This document shows, one piece after another, positions 8,546-17,259 of a DNA stretch of 64,000 nucleotides (position 1 is its first letter; the number at the start of each line of letters is the position of its first letter). The stretch comes from Companilactobacillus heilongjiangensis. GTDB lineage: Bacteria; Bacillota; Bacilli; Lactobacillales; Lactobacillaceae. Made by a program: the position numbers and the translations under genes. The stretch is from NCBI RefSeq assembly GCF_000831645.3, contig NZ_CP012559.1:124001-188000 (forward strand). Direction: 5' to 3'. The notes under the pieces were generated by a model. That model saw nothing but the letters and a program-made list of their open reading frames with translations. It was not told the origin of the DNA and made no database searches.

Positions 8546-8836
8546 AAAAATCGCCCCTACAAATACAGAACTTCTCTGCAATGTAGGGACGATTACCGTG
8601 ATACCACCCTAATTCGTATCTTGTTTACACAAAATACCTCAACGACACTAACATGTCCGGGATGATATCGCATCCTTGCGTACCTTTGGCTTTCACCTAG
8701 GTAAGACTCCAAGCTCATCTTCAGTTAACTTTCGTTCCGTCTTTTCACTATCCAACGGTCACTCTACAAACTACTCGTTAGCTTACTCTTCTCTTCAACG
8801 TCTAATTAGATTAAATAAGTTTTAATTATTTGATTG
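8537..8836 (-). promoter_or_regulatory. T-box leader, probably Met-specific
   Basis: The minus strand carries AGGGTGGTATCACGG (about 8604-8618, antiterminator T-box) followed by the competing terminator AATCGTCCCTACA...TGTAGGGGCGATT plus T7. The 5' part has the stem I pattern. GAAGATGAGC at about 8713-8722 would present AUG as specifier codon. Uncharged tRNA-Met would allow read-through into the MetE-like gene. Presence of the T-box is clear; the specifier is an inference from position and downstream gene. Confidence 0.85.
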
Positions 8837-8842
8837 GTGATA

Positions 8843-8871
8843 AATTTACACCATGATTTTTATTTTGTCAA
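8843..8871 (-). promoter_or_regulatory. promoter of the T-box transcript
   Basis: TTGACA, 17-bp spacer, TAAATT on the minus strand, placing the start of transcription near 8836, just before stem I. Confidence 0.75.
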
Positions 8872-8890
8872 ATGTTCTTTAAAAATATTT

Positions 8891-9895
8891 TTATTTATTT
8901 GTATCAACAATGTTATCTGGCTTTTCACCTTCGATTAATGCCTTGTTGGAATCAAAGGCTGTTGTAATCATATTGTGGATGGCTGTTTCAGTGTAGAAAG
9001 CACTGTGTGGTGTAACGATAACGTTTAATCTCTTGGCTAAATTACGGATTTTTTCGTTAGGAATATTATCAATGCTGCTCCAAACTTTTCCAAAGACTGA
9101 GTTTTCATCGTCCAGAACGTCTAATCCAGCACCGCCGACTTTGCCACTGTCTAAGCCCTTAATTAAAGCGTCAGTATCGATTAATTCACCACGAGCACAG
9201 TTGATGATATAGACGCCATCTTTCATTTGAGAGATAGCTTCGTCGTTGATCATGTACTTATTGCTGTCAAATAATGGCACGTGAAGAGTGATGATATCTG
9301 ATTGTTTGTAAAGTTCTTCTAGTGTATCAACGTATAGTCCTTGCTTTTTAATGTCAGGATTATGGAAAACATCATAGGCAACAACTTTAGCACCGAAGCC
9401 TTGTAAAATTTTGATAACAACACGTCCGATGTGACCTGTACCAACGACACCAACGGTTTGTTCACGGTATTCTTTACCGATTGTTGGAGCCCAAGTGAAG
9501 TCGCCGTTATCCATTTTTTGGTCAAACTCTGGTACACGACGAAGTAAGCGTCCCATCAAAATTACGGTATGTTCAGCGATTGCATTTGGAGAATAAACTG
9601 GAACGTTTGTTAAAGTGAATCCTAAATCGTTGAGATCTTGGAACTTAAAATTGTCGAAACCGACGTTACGAATGGAAATATATTTAATACCTAATTGGTG
9701 GAGAACTTCCAGTGCTTCACGTGTATATGGTGAAGTTTGGAGCGTTACGACACCGTTACTACCTTCAGCCAAACGTGCTGAATCAGCAGTTAAAGTGTAT
9801 TCAGTAAAGCCCACTTCAATGTCTGGATGAGCAGCTTCCCATTTCTTTAGAGAAGGCTGTTCATCTTCACGGATTCCGTATGCAAATATTTTCAT
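8891..9895 (-). CDS. ldhD: D-2-hydroxyacid dehydrogenase, D-lactate dehydrogenase type
   Basis: 334 aa, the usual length of the lactobacillar D-LDH/D-hydroxyisocaproate dehydrogenase family (pyruvate or 2-oxoacid + NADH to D-lactate or D-2-hydroxyacid). Rossmann motif GVVGTGHIGRV at about residue 150, followed by an acidic residue (VVAYD) for NAD choice; catalytic Arg in INCARGELID, Glu in DDENS and His in TPHSAFYTETA. ATG 9895 follows AGGAGG. A close paralogue lies at 10318-11325 on the same strand, separated by an R1 element. Which of the two is the main D-LDH cannot be told from sequence. Confidence 0.9.
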   Translation of the reverse strand: MKIFAYGIREDEQPSLKKWEAAHPDIEVGFTEYTLTADSARLAEGSNGVVTLQTSPYTREALEVLHQLGIKYISIRNVGFDNFKFQDLNDLGFTLTNVPVYSPNAIAEHTVILMGRLLRRVPEFDQKMDNGDFTWAPTIGKEYREQTVGVVGTGHIGRVVIKILQGFGAKVVAYDVFHNPDIKKQGLYVDTLEELYKQSDIITLHVPLFDSNKYMINDEAISQMKDGVYIINCARGELIDTDALIKGLDSGKVGGAGLDVLDDENSVFGKVWSSIDNIPNEKIRNLAKRLNVIVTPHSAFYTETAIHNMITTAFDSNKALIEGEKPDNIVDTNK

Positions 9896-9942
9896 TTTTT
9901 TCTGTTCCTCCTATAGAACCTGTATAACGTGTTATGTTAGTT

Positions 9943-10124
9943 GCCGTTTCCAGAGCTGCGAGTATTCATCTGCTGCGCGGTACGGTCCGAGCCAAAGAGC
10001 GGTCTCGAACCTCGGTTGAAGCCTTTCCAAAAATCGGAAAGTCTCCAACACGCCCGGTGGTGTAAGAGCTAAAGCTCTAACGCCACTTTCGCAGCATATG
10101 AATACTCTCAGCTCTTCCAACTAA
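9943..10124 (+). repeat. R1 element, copy 6, orientation A
   Basis: Outer stem GAGCTGCGAGTATTCAT pairs with ATGAATACTCTCAGCTC. Arm 3 tip AGAGCTAAAGCTCT. Lies between the two D-LDH genes. A possible footprint of the missing B partner (GGCGGCAT) is at about 10194-10201. Confidence 0.9.
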
Positions 10125-10273
10125 TTATTTAAATAAATCAATAATGAAATGAAATTTTTACATTCAATTCAATATTAAATAATCATTCGAAATGGCGGCA
10201 TGCTTAACGGTTATTGCACGTTGTATATGTTCATTAAAACAGAAAATTGGAACCGCTTCAAAATTTAACCATT

Positions 10274-10307
10274 AAAAAAGGCCGTAAACATTTAAGTTTG
10301 CGACCTT
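10274..10307 (-). terminator. terminator of the second D-LDH gene
   Basis: AAGGTCGCAAACTT...GTTTACGGCCTT plus T run on the minus strand, 10 bp after the stop codon. Confidence 0.75.
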
Positions 10308-10317
10308 GGCTTGGAAA

Positions 10318-11325
10318 TTAATCTTCTGAAATATCGACTGGATATTTAGGAGCTTTATTTTCCAACATTTTTAAATTATCTGTTAATGAATCAAACACCA
10401 TATTGTGAACTGCTGTTGTTGTGTAGAAAGCTGTATGCGGTGTGATGATAACATTATCACGATTAATCAAAGCTTTAAATTGAGGATCTTTGACGTCATC
10501 GAGACTGTTGAATTTCTTTTGGAAGACTGCATTTTCACTTTCAAGGACATCGAGTCCAGCACCACCAACTTTGCCACTATCTAGTCCAGCAATTAAGGCG
10601 TCAGTATCAATTAAAGCACCACGGGCAGCGTTGATAATTACGACACCATCTTTCATCTTGGCAATGGCTGCGGCATCAATCATATGAACGTCCTTTTTAG
10701 CCAGTGGAGTATGGAGTGTTAGGATGTCAGCTTGTTTTAAAACTTCATCCAAACTATCAACGTAAATACCGAGGTTTTCTAAGTATGGATTAGGTTTGAT
10801 ATCGTAAGCAACGACTTTAGCGCCCATGGCCTGCATAATTCGCGCAACGACGGAACCAATGTGACCAGTACCGACAATACCAACTGTTTTGCCATTGATT
10901 TCCTCACCGATAGTTGGGAACCAGCTGTAGTCAGCGTTATTGAACTTCTTGTCGAACTCAGGTACACGACGAAGCAATCGCAAAATCAAGCTGGTAGTGT
11001 GTTCAGCAATCGCATTAGGTGAGTAAACAGGGACATTGGTTAATGAAAATCCTAGGTCACGGAGATCTTGGAAGTCGAAACCGTCCAAACCAACATTACG
11101 AACTGAAATTTTAGTGATGCCATAATCGTGCAATTTTTGCAGCGCCTCACGAGAATAAGATAACATTTGTAACGTTACAACACCGTTATATCCTTTGGCT
11201 AATTTCGCAGTTTCAGTAGTTAAAAATTGATCCGTATAGGCAATATCCACCTCGGGGTGAACATCTGTCCATTCTTTTAAGTAGCCTTTTTCGTCTTCAC
11301 GAATTCCGTATAGAAAAATTTTCAT
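10318..11325 (-). CDS. D-2-hydroxyacid dehydrogenase, D-lactate dehydrogenase paralogue
   Basis: 335 aa with the same catalytic plan as its neighbour: GIVGTGHIGSV, VINAARGALID, ESENAVF and TPHTAFYTTTA. The two proteins look more than half identical by eye and arose by duplication. Differences around the substrate pocket (for example ITKISVRNVGLDGFDFQ against IKYISIRNVGFDNFKFQ) are small, so it could be a second D-LDH or a hydroxyisocaproate dehydrogenase. It has its own ribosome site (AGAGGG) and terminator and is not in an operon with the first. Confidence 0.88.
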   Translation of the reverse strand: MKIFLYGIREDEKGYLKEWTDVHPEVDIAYTDQFLTTETAKLAKGYNGVVTLQMLSYSREALQKLHDYGITKISVRNVGLDGFDFQDLRDLGFSLTNVPVYSPNAIAEHTTSLILRLLRRVPEFDKKFNNADYSWFPTIGEEINGKTVGIVGTGHIGSVVARIMQAMGAKVVAYDIKPNPYLENLGIYVDSLDEVLKQADILTLHTPLAKKDVHMIDAAAIAKMKDGVVIINAARGALIDTDALIAGLDSGKVGGAGLDVLESENAVFQKKFNSLDDVKDPQFKALINRDNVIITPHTAFYTTTAVHNMVFDSLTDNLKMLENKAPKYPVDISED

Positions 11326-11442
11326 GTAATCCCTCTTTCTTTATTATTAGAGTTTTCTAAATTAATTAGCTTTTTCTAATAATTGGTTGTTATTAAGTTT
11401 AACGCTATTTTTTATAAAAGAAAGTGAATTTAAAAATTTCCA

Positions 11443-11482
11443 TAAAAAAATCATCTCGCATTCCGATTGAGATGATTTTTTT
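11443..11482 (-). terminator. bidirectional terminator
   Basis: AAAAAAATCATCTC..GAGATGATTTTTTT. Ends the ketopantoate reductase-like transcript. Confidence 0.88.
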
Positions 11483-11568
11483 GAAGGATTTTGTAATGAC
11501 AAATTTAAGGTATGGCAGTGACTATCTACCAACCGTAGGTAAATATATTTTTTTGATTTTAAGATTTG

Positions 11569-12561
11569 TTAACTTGCTAGTTCTGCCGCTTGGACTGATT
11601 TTTCCAATGCTTCAACATCAAAATCACGTGAGAATTCTGCCAGATGAACTAGATTTCTCAAGAAGTCGTGAGTTTTGGCTTCGTAATGATGTTTCAAGCC
11701 TAATTTGTAGATATAGCCGTTGATATAATCGACCTCGGTATTACGATCCTTTGACATATCTTGATACATTGAAGGGTAGTGCAGAGGATTACTGACAGCA
11801 CTGACTTTCTGAACAGTCTGCCATTCTTCTTCACGAGTATTCAACAAAGTGATTCCAGCACGTTCACAGACGTCGAAAGCTTCATCAATCAACTGTTTGC
11901 TTAACTTTTGAGCGACGGGAGATTGAATAAACTCGCCCATTTGAATACTGAACATGGTACAGAGAGTGTTGACGACAGAGTTGAAGACAACTTTAGCCAT
12001 CAATGTTCCCAACAAATTTGTGGTCAAAACAGGATTCAAGTTGGCCTTTTGAAAATCGTCAAAAATCTTATGAGTCATTTCATCAGGAACTTCAGTTTCG
12101 TTGGCCATATGCATACTGCCGGCACCCTTAGCACCGATAAAATCGACATCGCCAGGTCCATTCAAGACAGTACCAATCATGGCAGTAGCGCCAATAACTT
12201 TAGTTTCGTCAAAGTATTGATTGAGCTTTTCCAAATGACCCATACCGTTCATTGGCGAGACAACATATTGATGATCTTTAAAGCAACGAGCAGTGCGTTT
12301 CAAGGCATCAGCCAATTGCATTTGTTTAGTAAAGACAATCCAGACATCTGGGTCGCCTTGATAGTTTTCGGGAGTGTAAATGTCAACGGGCACCAAGTGC
12401 TTGTTTTCATGATCACGAGAAACAAAAACTCCATTTTGCTGCTGAATCTTATCAACCTGAGGCTGCCAGATCTCAACGAAATCAACATCAAAACCAGCTT
12501 CCTGTAAAAGAACCCCATATCGCAGGCCCATAGCACCTGCACCCAATACTGCGTATTTCAT
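11569..12561 (-). CDS. 2-dehydropantoate 2-reductase family protein (ApbA/PanE)
   Basis: 330 aa, NADPH-dependent reductase family that turns ketopantoate into pantoate for CoA synthesis; some lactic acid bacterial members reduce other branched 2-oxoacids. N-terminal Rossmann motif AVLGAGAMGLRYG, then VFTKQMQLADALK and SPMNGMGHLEKL (the conserved Lys/Asn region), and the C-terminal helical domain with AKVVFNSVVNTLCTMF (conserved Lys and Asn). ATG 12561 follows GGAGGTGG. No other pantothenate gene is nearby, so the substrate is uncertain; two hydroxyacid dehydrogenases next door make a 2-oxoacid role plausible (inference). Confidence 0.85.
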   Translation of the reverse strand: MKYAVLGAGAMGLRYGVLLQEAGFDVDFVEIWQPQVDKIQQQNGVFVSRDHENKHLVPVDIYTPENYQGDPDVWIVFTKQMQLADALKRTARCFKDHQYVVSPMNGMGHLEKLNQYFDETKVIGATAMIGTVLNGPGDVDFIGAKGAGSMHMANETEVPDEMTHKIFDDFQKANLNPVLTTNLLGTLMAKVVFNSVVNTLCTMFSIQMGEFIQSPVAQKLSKQLIDEAFDVCERAGITLLNTREEEWQTVQKVSAVSNPLHYPSMYQDMSKDRNTEVDYINGYIYKLGLKHHYEAKTHDFLRNLVHLAEFSRDFDVEALEKSVQAAELAS

Positions 12562-12650
12562 AAATACCACCTCCGAAATTTGTAATTGCAATATTAGAAC
12601 TAAATTAGAGAATGTCAATATAAAATTAGACGATTCTAACTGGAGCAGAT

Positions 12651-12672
12651 GACGGCTTTAGGTGGGCTAATA
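12651..12672 (+). repeat. R1 footprint (orientation A ends only)
   Basis: GACGGCTTTAGGTGGGCTAAT resembles the fused ends of an A copy, as at 53804 and 55178. Weak alone, but it sits where the A partner of copy 7 would be. Confidence 0.4.
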
Positions 12673-12770
12673 TAGTACATAAAGCTCCAAAAAAATAATT
12701 ATATTTTTTGTAGAATGACCTGATAGTTATGAGATTGTGGTTACTTTTACAGTGAGTAAAGTTAAATTAA

Positions 12771-12947
12771 TCGGAGGAGGACAGGGATATAAGTACGCTG
12801 TGGAGGTGGCGTTATGGCTTTAGCCATTACACCACGGGGCGACTTTGGAGACTTGCCGAACTGTGGCAAGTCTTCAAAGCGAGGGTCGAGACCGTTCTTT
12901 GGCTCGAGCCGGTCCCCATAGCGGACTTATATCCTTGTCCTCCGGAG
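12771..12947 (-). repeat. R1 element, copy 7, orientation B
   Basis: Outer stem GGAGGACAGGGATATAAGT pairs with ACTTATATCCTTGTCCTCC. Arm 2 CTTGCCGAACTGTGGCAAG. Arm 3 tip ATGGCTTTAGCCAT. Confidence 0.9.
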
Positions 12948-13043
12948 AAATCAAAATTAAATATTGACAAATTGTCTTGAGGATTATATGATTAGCACAA
13001 TTTAAATCTAATCAAATTTTAATTTTGAAGGGAGGTAGTCACA

Positions 13044-13127
13044 ATGTTTATTATTTTGCCAATTATTGCTGTCATTATTATTTTGCAAAACAACTTGGAC
13101 CTTGTGATTCGCCTACCAACTAATTAA
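13044..13127 (+). CDS. 27-aa hydrophobic peptide gene
   Basis: ATG 13044 is 8 bp after GGGAGG. The peptide is one membrane helix (FIILPIIAVIIILQ) with a polar tail (NNLDLVIRLPTN). A strong terminator follows 22 bp after the stop, so the transcript is a compact unit of the kind seen for type I toxins and other membrane micro-proteins. No antisense RNA or relative is evident in the window. Real expression is likely from the ribosome site and terminator; function unknown. Confidence 0.6.
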   Translation: MFIILPIIAVIIILQNNLDLVIRLPTN

Positions 13128-13149
13128 GAATTTTGGCAATGAATGACGA

Positions 13150-13192
13150 TAGGGACTCCAAGTTGAACGTAGACTTGGGGTCCCTATTTTTA
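13150..13192 (+). terminator. terminator behind the 27-aa gene
   Basis: AGGGACTCCAAGT...ACTTGGGGTCCCT followed by ATTTTTAT. Confidence 0.85.
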
Positions 13193-13229
13193 TCTCTAGG
13201 GGGTGGTTTTATCGGAAAAAAGGCAAATA

Positions 13230-13257
13230 AAAAGACGAAACCATTGAGATTTCGTCT
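13230..13257 (-). terminator. terminator of the EamA gene
   Basis: AGACGAAAT..ATTTCGTCT-type stem (one mismatch) followed by TTTTTATTTG on the minus strand. Confidence 0.75.
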
Positions 13258-13263
13258 AAAAAA

Positions 13264-14181
13264 TTAATCTGCATCATAGCGATTTAAGACATAAATTGCT
13301 AGAACAACGATCACAGCACCAATGATTTCAGGAATATTAACTGCATATTGCAAGAAGATGATACTTAAAACTAATGTTGTGAATGGTTGAACGGCATCAG
13401 TGATACTAATAATAGCTGCCGTTGTATATTTTGTACTCATAACCATGAGTAGGAAAGCCATAACTGTTCCCAATAAGATAACTGTACCAACGCCTAGGAC
13501 GCTAGCCATACTCATTTTAGGTGGATTAACCCAAATGGGATTGAAGAAGTTGGAAATAATACCAGCTATCAACATACCCCAACCGGTAATCAAAATACCG
13601 TGATATTTAGCAATCAAAGTTTGGGGAATGGTGATGTAAAGGGCAGCTGTGATACCACTGCCGATACCCCAGATAACAGAGATAAGCGGAATTGATAAGT
13701 GACCGATATCTCCACGAGTAATCATTAAAGCAACACCAATCATTGCGAGGACAAAGGAGATGACATCAACACGAGAGGTTTTCTTTTTAGTAAATATGAC
13801 TGCACCAATCATTATGAAAAGTGGTGAGAGATACTGCAAGATGGTAGCAGTCGATGAATTACCTGTTTTAATAGCATGAAAGAAGGTGAACATATTAGCT
13901 AGCAGTCCAAAGACAGCAAAGCTAAGTAATGTTAAAAGATCTTTCCAGTTTTTAAATACAGCGAAAAATTCACTTTTTGGTAGAACGAATAGTCCTATAA
14001 CTAATAAGATAATTCCTGCAACAGTTGTTCTGGTGGCGATAAACCACATCGCAGGGATATTAAGGTTTTTGGCTACAACTTGTAGAACGGTACCAGAAAT
14101 TCCCCAGAGAGCAGAAGCACAAAATGCCAACCAGAACCCTCGATCAAGAGTTTTCTTGGCTAACTTTTTACTTTCTTCCAT
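13264..14181 (-). CDS. EamA/DMT-family exporter
   Basis: 305 aa with ten hydrophobic helices in two EamA repeats of five, the standard layout of the drug/metabolite transporter superfamily (RhaT/YdcZ/EamA group). First repeat begins GFWLAFCASALWGISGTVLQ, second begins LISVIWGIGSGITAALYITIP, each with the family's W-G-x-x-x start. Ribosome site AGGAGG before ATG 14181. It probably exports an amino acid or small metabolite; the substrate is not predictable. Single gene with its own terminator. Confidence 0.87.
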   Translation of the reverse strand: MEESKKLAKKTLDRGFWLAFCASALWGISGTVLQVVAKNLNIPAMWFIATRTTVAGIILLVIGLFVLPKSEFFAVFKNWKDLLTLLSFAVFGLLANMFTFFHAIKTGNSSTATILQYLSPLFIMIGAVIFTKKKTSRVDVISFVLAMIGVALMITRGDIGHLSIPLISVIWGIGSGITAALYITIPQTLIAKYHGILITGWGMLIAGIISNFFNPIWVNPPKMSMASVLGVGTVILLGTVMAFLLMVMSTKYTTAAIISITDAVQPFTTLVLSIIFLQYAVNIPEIIGAVIVVLAIYVLNRYDAD

Positions 14182-14364
14182 TAAAAAATATCCTCCTAAA
14201 AACTAATAGGACTATTATACCTGTCGTTATTCGGTTTTGACTATTATTTTTTTAATATCAGGACTTTTGGCATAAAAGATAAACACGTAATACCATGACA
14301 ATAGTGACTTTCTAGTGTTTTATGTATACCGTATTTATTTTTTTATAATATGAAAGATTGGTAA

Positions 14365-14832
14365 TTAAATATGAATTTTGATGATTTTTACCTGATAAGA
14401 ACCGGCTGGGGATTCGACGGTAACGATGTCACCAATAGTATGTTTATTCAAAGCTCGACCAATAGGTGAAGTGAATGAAATCTTATTTTCGTCCAAATTA
14501 GCCTCTTGCTTGCCAACTAATTGGTAGGTCAATTGATCGTGATCGTCCATGAATTCGACTGTCACGAATTTACCAAGATCAAGAATGCCATTATCAGCAG
14601 GTTCAACGACTTTGGCATATTGTAGTTGTTTAGTTAAGAAATGTAAGCGACCGTTTAAACGACCTAATTCTTGCTTAGATGTAGTGTATTCAGCGTTTTC
14701 GGAACGGTCTCCTAAAGCAGCAGCTGCCGCAAGATTTTTAATTTTCTGGGGACGTTGTTGTTTTAACTCTTTAATTTCTTGCTCGATGGCTTGATAACCA
14801 GCCGGGGTCATTTTATTGAAAATTGGCTCCAT
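14365..14832 (-). CDS. greA: transcription elongation factor GreA family
   Basis: 155 aa. N-terminal coiled coil with the conserved tip ALGDRSENAEY (Asp and Glu that reach into the RNA polymerase secondary channel to trigger transcript cleavage), and C-terminal FKBP-like domain ending SFTSPIGRALNKHTIGDIVTVESPAGSYQVKI. ATG 14832 (MEPIFNKMTPAGYQ) with GAGG upstream aligns with the usual GreA start; the frame to 14871 is upstream noise. It is somewhat divergent and may be a second GreA paralogue. Stands alone. Confidence 0.9.
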   Translation of the reverse strand: MEPIFNKMTPAGYQAIEQEIKELKQQRPQKIKNLAAAAALGDRSENAEYTTSKQELGRLNGRLHFLTKQLQYAKVVEPADNGILDLGKFVTVEFMDDHDQLTYQLVGKQEANLDENKISFTSPIGRALNKHTIGDIVTVESPAGSYQVKIIKIHI

Positions 14833-14896
14833 AATAGTAAAACCTCGAATTTCTTGAATTTCTAAGACCAATTTATCGCAAAATTAAATTTAACGC

Positions 14897-14935
14897 AAAA
14901 AAAAGAAGCATCCTTTGCAAGGATACTTCTTTTTT
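14897..14935 (-). terminator. bidirectional terminator of pepD
   Basis: AAAAAAAAGAAGCATCCTT..AAGGATACTTCTTTTTT, immediately after the pepD stop. Confidence 0.87.
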
Positions 14936-14939
14936 GATG

Positions 14940-16376
14940 CTATAGATTTTCATCCATGTTAAATGTAAGTTTTGAAATATTGATACCCTTTGTATAAAGG
15001 TCACCAAATAGTTTGTGAGCCTTGTCTTGCATTTCTTTAACGACTTTTTGGTTACGGTCAGTTAAGAATTCAACTAATTCGTCGCCTGAGTAGTCAGCAG
15101 CAAGTTTATCAGTTTCAGCAACGGCCATACGAAGGTCTTGACGAACTTCTGTTAGGTAGTCGATGTCGTCTTGAATGAATTCACTGTAGTTTGATTCAAC
15201 AAGAACTGACAAAGCGTTGTACATCCAGTATGCATCCTTAAAGTTGAATGAAAGTGATGCGTCATCATATGAAGCATCTGTTGCGTTCATGTTTGTGTAG
15301 AAAGGAATGTATGGTGTGAATGTTGGGAATCCGATACATAACCACATAATAGCAGCGTATTCTTCAGGAACGTCATTTCTGATTTGAAGAACGTGTGAGT
15401 TTTGTGTTCTGTTCAAGCCGATTGGACGGTAACGGTGCTTGTCTTCGTCTGAAGCATATGGGCTGTATGGATCGAATGGTGTTTCGTTGTAGTGTGAACC
15501 AAGAACATATTCGATATCGTCAACAGAAATCTTGTGATCTGTCTTCATGATGAAAGGTAATTCACCATCTTCTGGATCTTGTTGGATTTCTGGATTGAAG
15601 AATTTTTGACCGTACCAAACACGTGGTGTGTTGTAGTGGCGATCCTTCAAGTTGTCAGTACCAAAGATGTGTCTGAAGTTCCAACCAGTTTTATCTGTGT
15701 TCAAGTGGTTCTTTTCAACGAATTCTTGGATACCTTCTGACCACATAAATTCATCAGAGTTAGTAAAGTCAACTTGTTGGATTGAAACACGGTTAGCACA
15801 AACAGCATAACTGTCGTCAGGAATTCTTTGAGCTACCCAGTGGTGACCAGTAACGATTTCCATGTACCAAACGTCATCTTTGTCACTGAATAGGACAGAG
15901 TTACCAGCAGGTGAACCAAATTTCTTGATCAATTCGCCAGTACGTTCAACAGCACCCTTAGCTGAATCAACGTAAGGAAGAACCATACGAACGATAACAT
16001 CTTCGTCCATACCATCTTTAACTAGTGGGTCAAAAGCAAGTGCACGTTCGTTACCGTAAGTACTTTCAGTAGCTGACATAGCAACGTTCTTGCCATTAAT
16101 ACCACTTTCATCGTAATAACCAAATTTCTTGTAGTCTACGTTTGGAACAGCAGGCCACTTGTAACCATTTTCGGGTACTTCAGATTCAAAGCCATTCAAC
16201 CATGACTTAACCTTGCGACCTTTTTCGCCGTTAACAGCTGGGTTTAATACGAAGCTGTGTGGTGCAACAGCAAAGAATGTATCGTCGTTTCTGGCGATCA
16301 TTGTTGAGCCATCTAAACTGGCGTTTTTACCAACTAAAATTGTCGTACAAGCGTCATCCAAATGATTTTTCTTCAT
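14940..16376 (-). CDS. pepD: dipeptidase, peptidase family C69
   Basis: 478 aa cytosolic dipeptidase of the PepD/PepDA type, an N-terminal-nucleophile hydrolase. The catalytic Cys is in DDACTTILVGKNAS after a short propeptide-like stretch (MKKNHLDDA). Further family marks are DGSTMIARNDD, GYKWPAVPNVDY, MSATESTYGNERAL, GSPAGNSVLFSDKDDVWYMEIVTGHHW and CANRVSIQQVDF. AGGAGG precedes ATG 16376. It feeds amino acids from casein or dough peptides to a proteolysis-dependent cell. Single gene. Confidence 0.92.
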   Translation of the reverse strand: MKKNHLDDACTTILVGKNASLDGSTMIARNDDTFFAVAPHSFVLNPAVNGEKGRKVKSWLNGFESEVPENGYKWPAVPNVDYKKFGYYDESGINGKNVAMSATESTYGNERALAFDPLVKDGMDEDVIVRMVLPYVDSAKGAVERTGELIKKFGSPAGNSVLFSDKDDVWYMEIVTGHHWVAQRIPDDSYAVCANRVSIQQVDFTNSDEFMWSEGIQEFVEKNHLNTDKTGWNFRHIFGTDNLKDRHYNTPRVWYGQKFFNPEIQQDPEDGELPFIMKTDHKISVDDIEYVLGSHYNETPFDPYSPYASDEDKHRYRPIGLNRTQNSHVLQIRNDVPEEYAAIMWLCIGFPTFTPYIPFYTNMNATDASYDDASLSFNFKDAYWMYNALSVLVESNYSEFIQDDIDYLTEVRQDLRMAVAETDKLAADYSGDELVEFLTDRNQKVVKEMQDKAHKLFGDLYTKGINISKLTFNMDENL

Positions 16377-16522
16377 ATCTAAGAATTCCTCCTCTTTATA
16401 CTGATTTCATTTTAGCATATCTGAAGTTAAGAGTTGGCTTCATAAGGATGGAAACTCTTAAATGTACTATTTAAATATTTGTAATTTTTTATATATGCAG
16501 CCGGATGGTTGTAATCAAATAT

Positions 16523-16716
16523 GCCGTCTCCAGAGCTGGGAAATATTCACAAGCTGTGCGGAACGGCCCGAGCCAAAGAGCGGTCTCGGGCCTCGGTTTG
16601 AAGCCTTGACATAGTTCGTCAAGTCTCCAAACACGTCCGGTGGTATAAGTACGGGAGATTCCTCCCGTACTTATACCACTACCACGGCACACAAATATTT
16701 CCCAGCTCTTCCGACT
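16523..16716 (+). repeat. R1 element, copy 8, orientation A, variant arm 3
   Basis: Outer stem GAGCTGGGAAATATT/AATATTTCCCAGCTC. Arm 3 has a replaced, longer tip (GGGAG-ATT-CCTCCC within ATAAGTAC...GTACTTAT). The same variant occurs only in 52298-52492, in the opposite orientation, and the two are nearly identical throughout. Confidence 0.9.
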
Positions 16717-16995
16717 AATTAATCGGTGTTAATTGAAGGTAATATTGTTCAAATGTATTTGTATTCCAGCAATTTTAGAAGATGAAATATTGTGTTTATC
16801 AATTAGCATCTTGCGAATTATTATGTGCATTAATTAGTTTAAGTGGATTTGATTTGTGGCATTAAATATGAAGATATTGGTAATTAATTTATCCTGTTTT
16901 CAATTTTTAAATACATTTATTTACATCCGACTATTAGAAATTCTAGCTGACATTTTATCTTATTAAAATATCATAAAGATTCATTGTAAAACAAG
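16717..16995. other. AT-rich spacer of an R1 pair
   Basis: 279 bp between copies 8 and 9, the longest R1 spacer in the window. No ORF, hairpin or shared motif stands out. Confidence 0.6.
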
Positions 16996-17180
16996 AGTCG
17001 GAGGAGCTGAGAGAATATTCACCCGCTGTGGGTGTGGCGTTATGGCTTTAGCCATTACACCACCGGGCGAGTTTGGAGACTTACCGGTCTTTGGTAAGGC
17101 TTCAAACCGAGATTCGAGACCGTACTTTGGCTCGAATCGGTCCGTATAGCAGGTGAATATTCTCTCAGCTCTGGAGACGG
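16996..17180 (-). repeat. R1 element, copy 9, orientation B
   Basis: Outer stem GCTGAGAGAATATTCACC pairs with GGTGAATATTCTCTCAGC. Arm 1 is a perfect ATTCGAG/CTCGAAT. The closest of the R1 copies to the start of a plus-strand gene (80 bp), so the permease promoter must lie after it: TATAAT at 17230-17235. Confidence 0.9.
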
Positions 17181-17259
17181 AATTAACGTTTTGAAAACTT
17201 GTCCTTTAATAACCTCTGAAAATAATGCTATAATTTTCTAAATAATAGGAGGGGCAATA

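Noticed and set aside
5418-10120. Open frames over R1 copies giving similar peptides (for example LQPRFETALWLGPFR at 5418-5615 and 9932-10120)
   Set aside because: The peptides follow from conserved hairpin sequence. They lack ribosome sites, copies are out of frame relative to one another through indels, and some run on the other strand.
17181-17259. Purine riboswitch upstream of the xanthine-type permease
   Set aside because: Only 79 bp are available after the R1 element and none of the conserved purine-aptamer loops is present.
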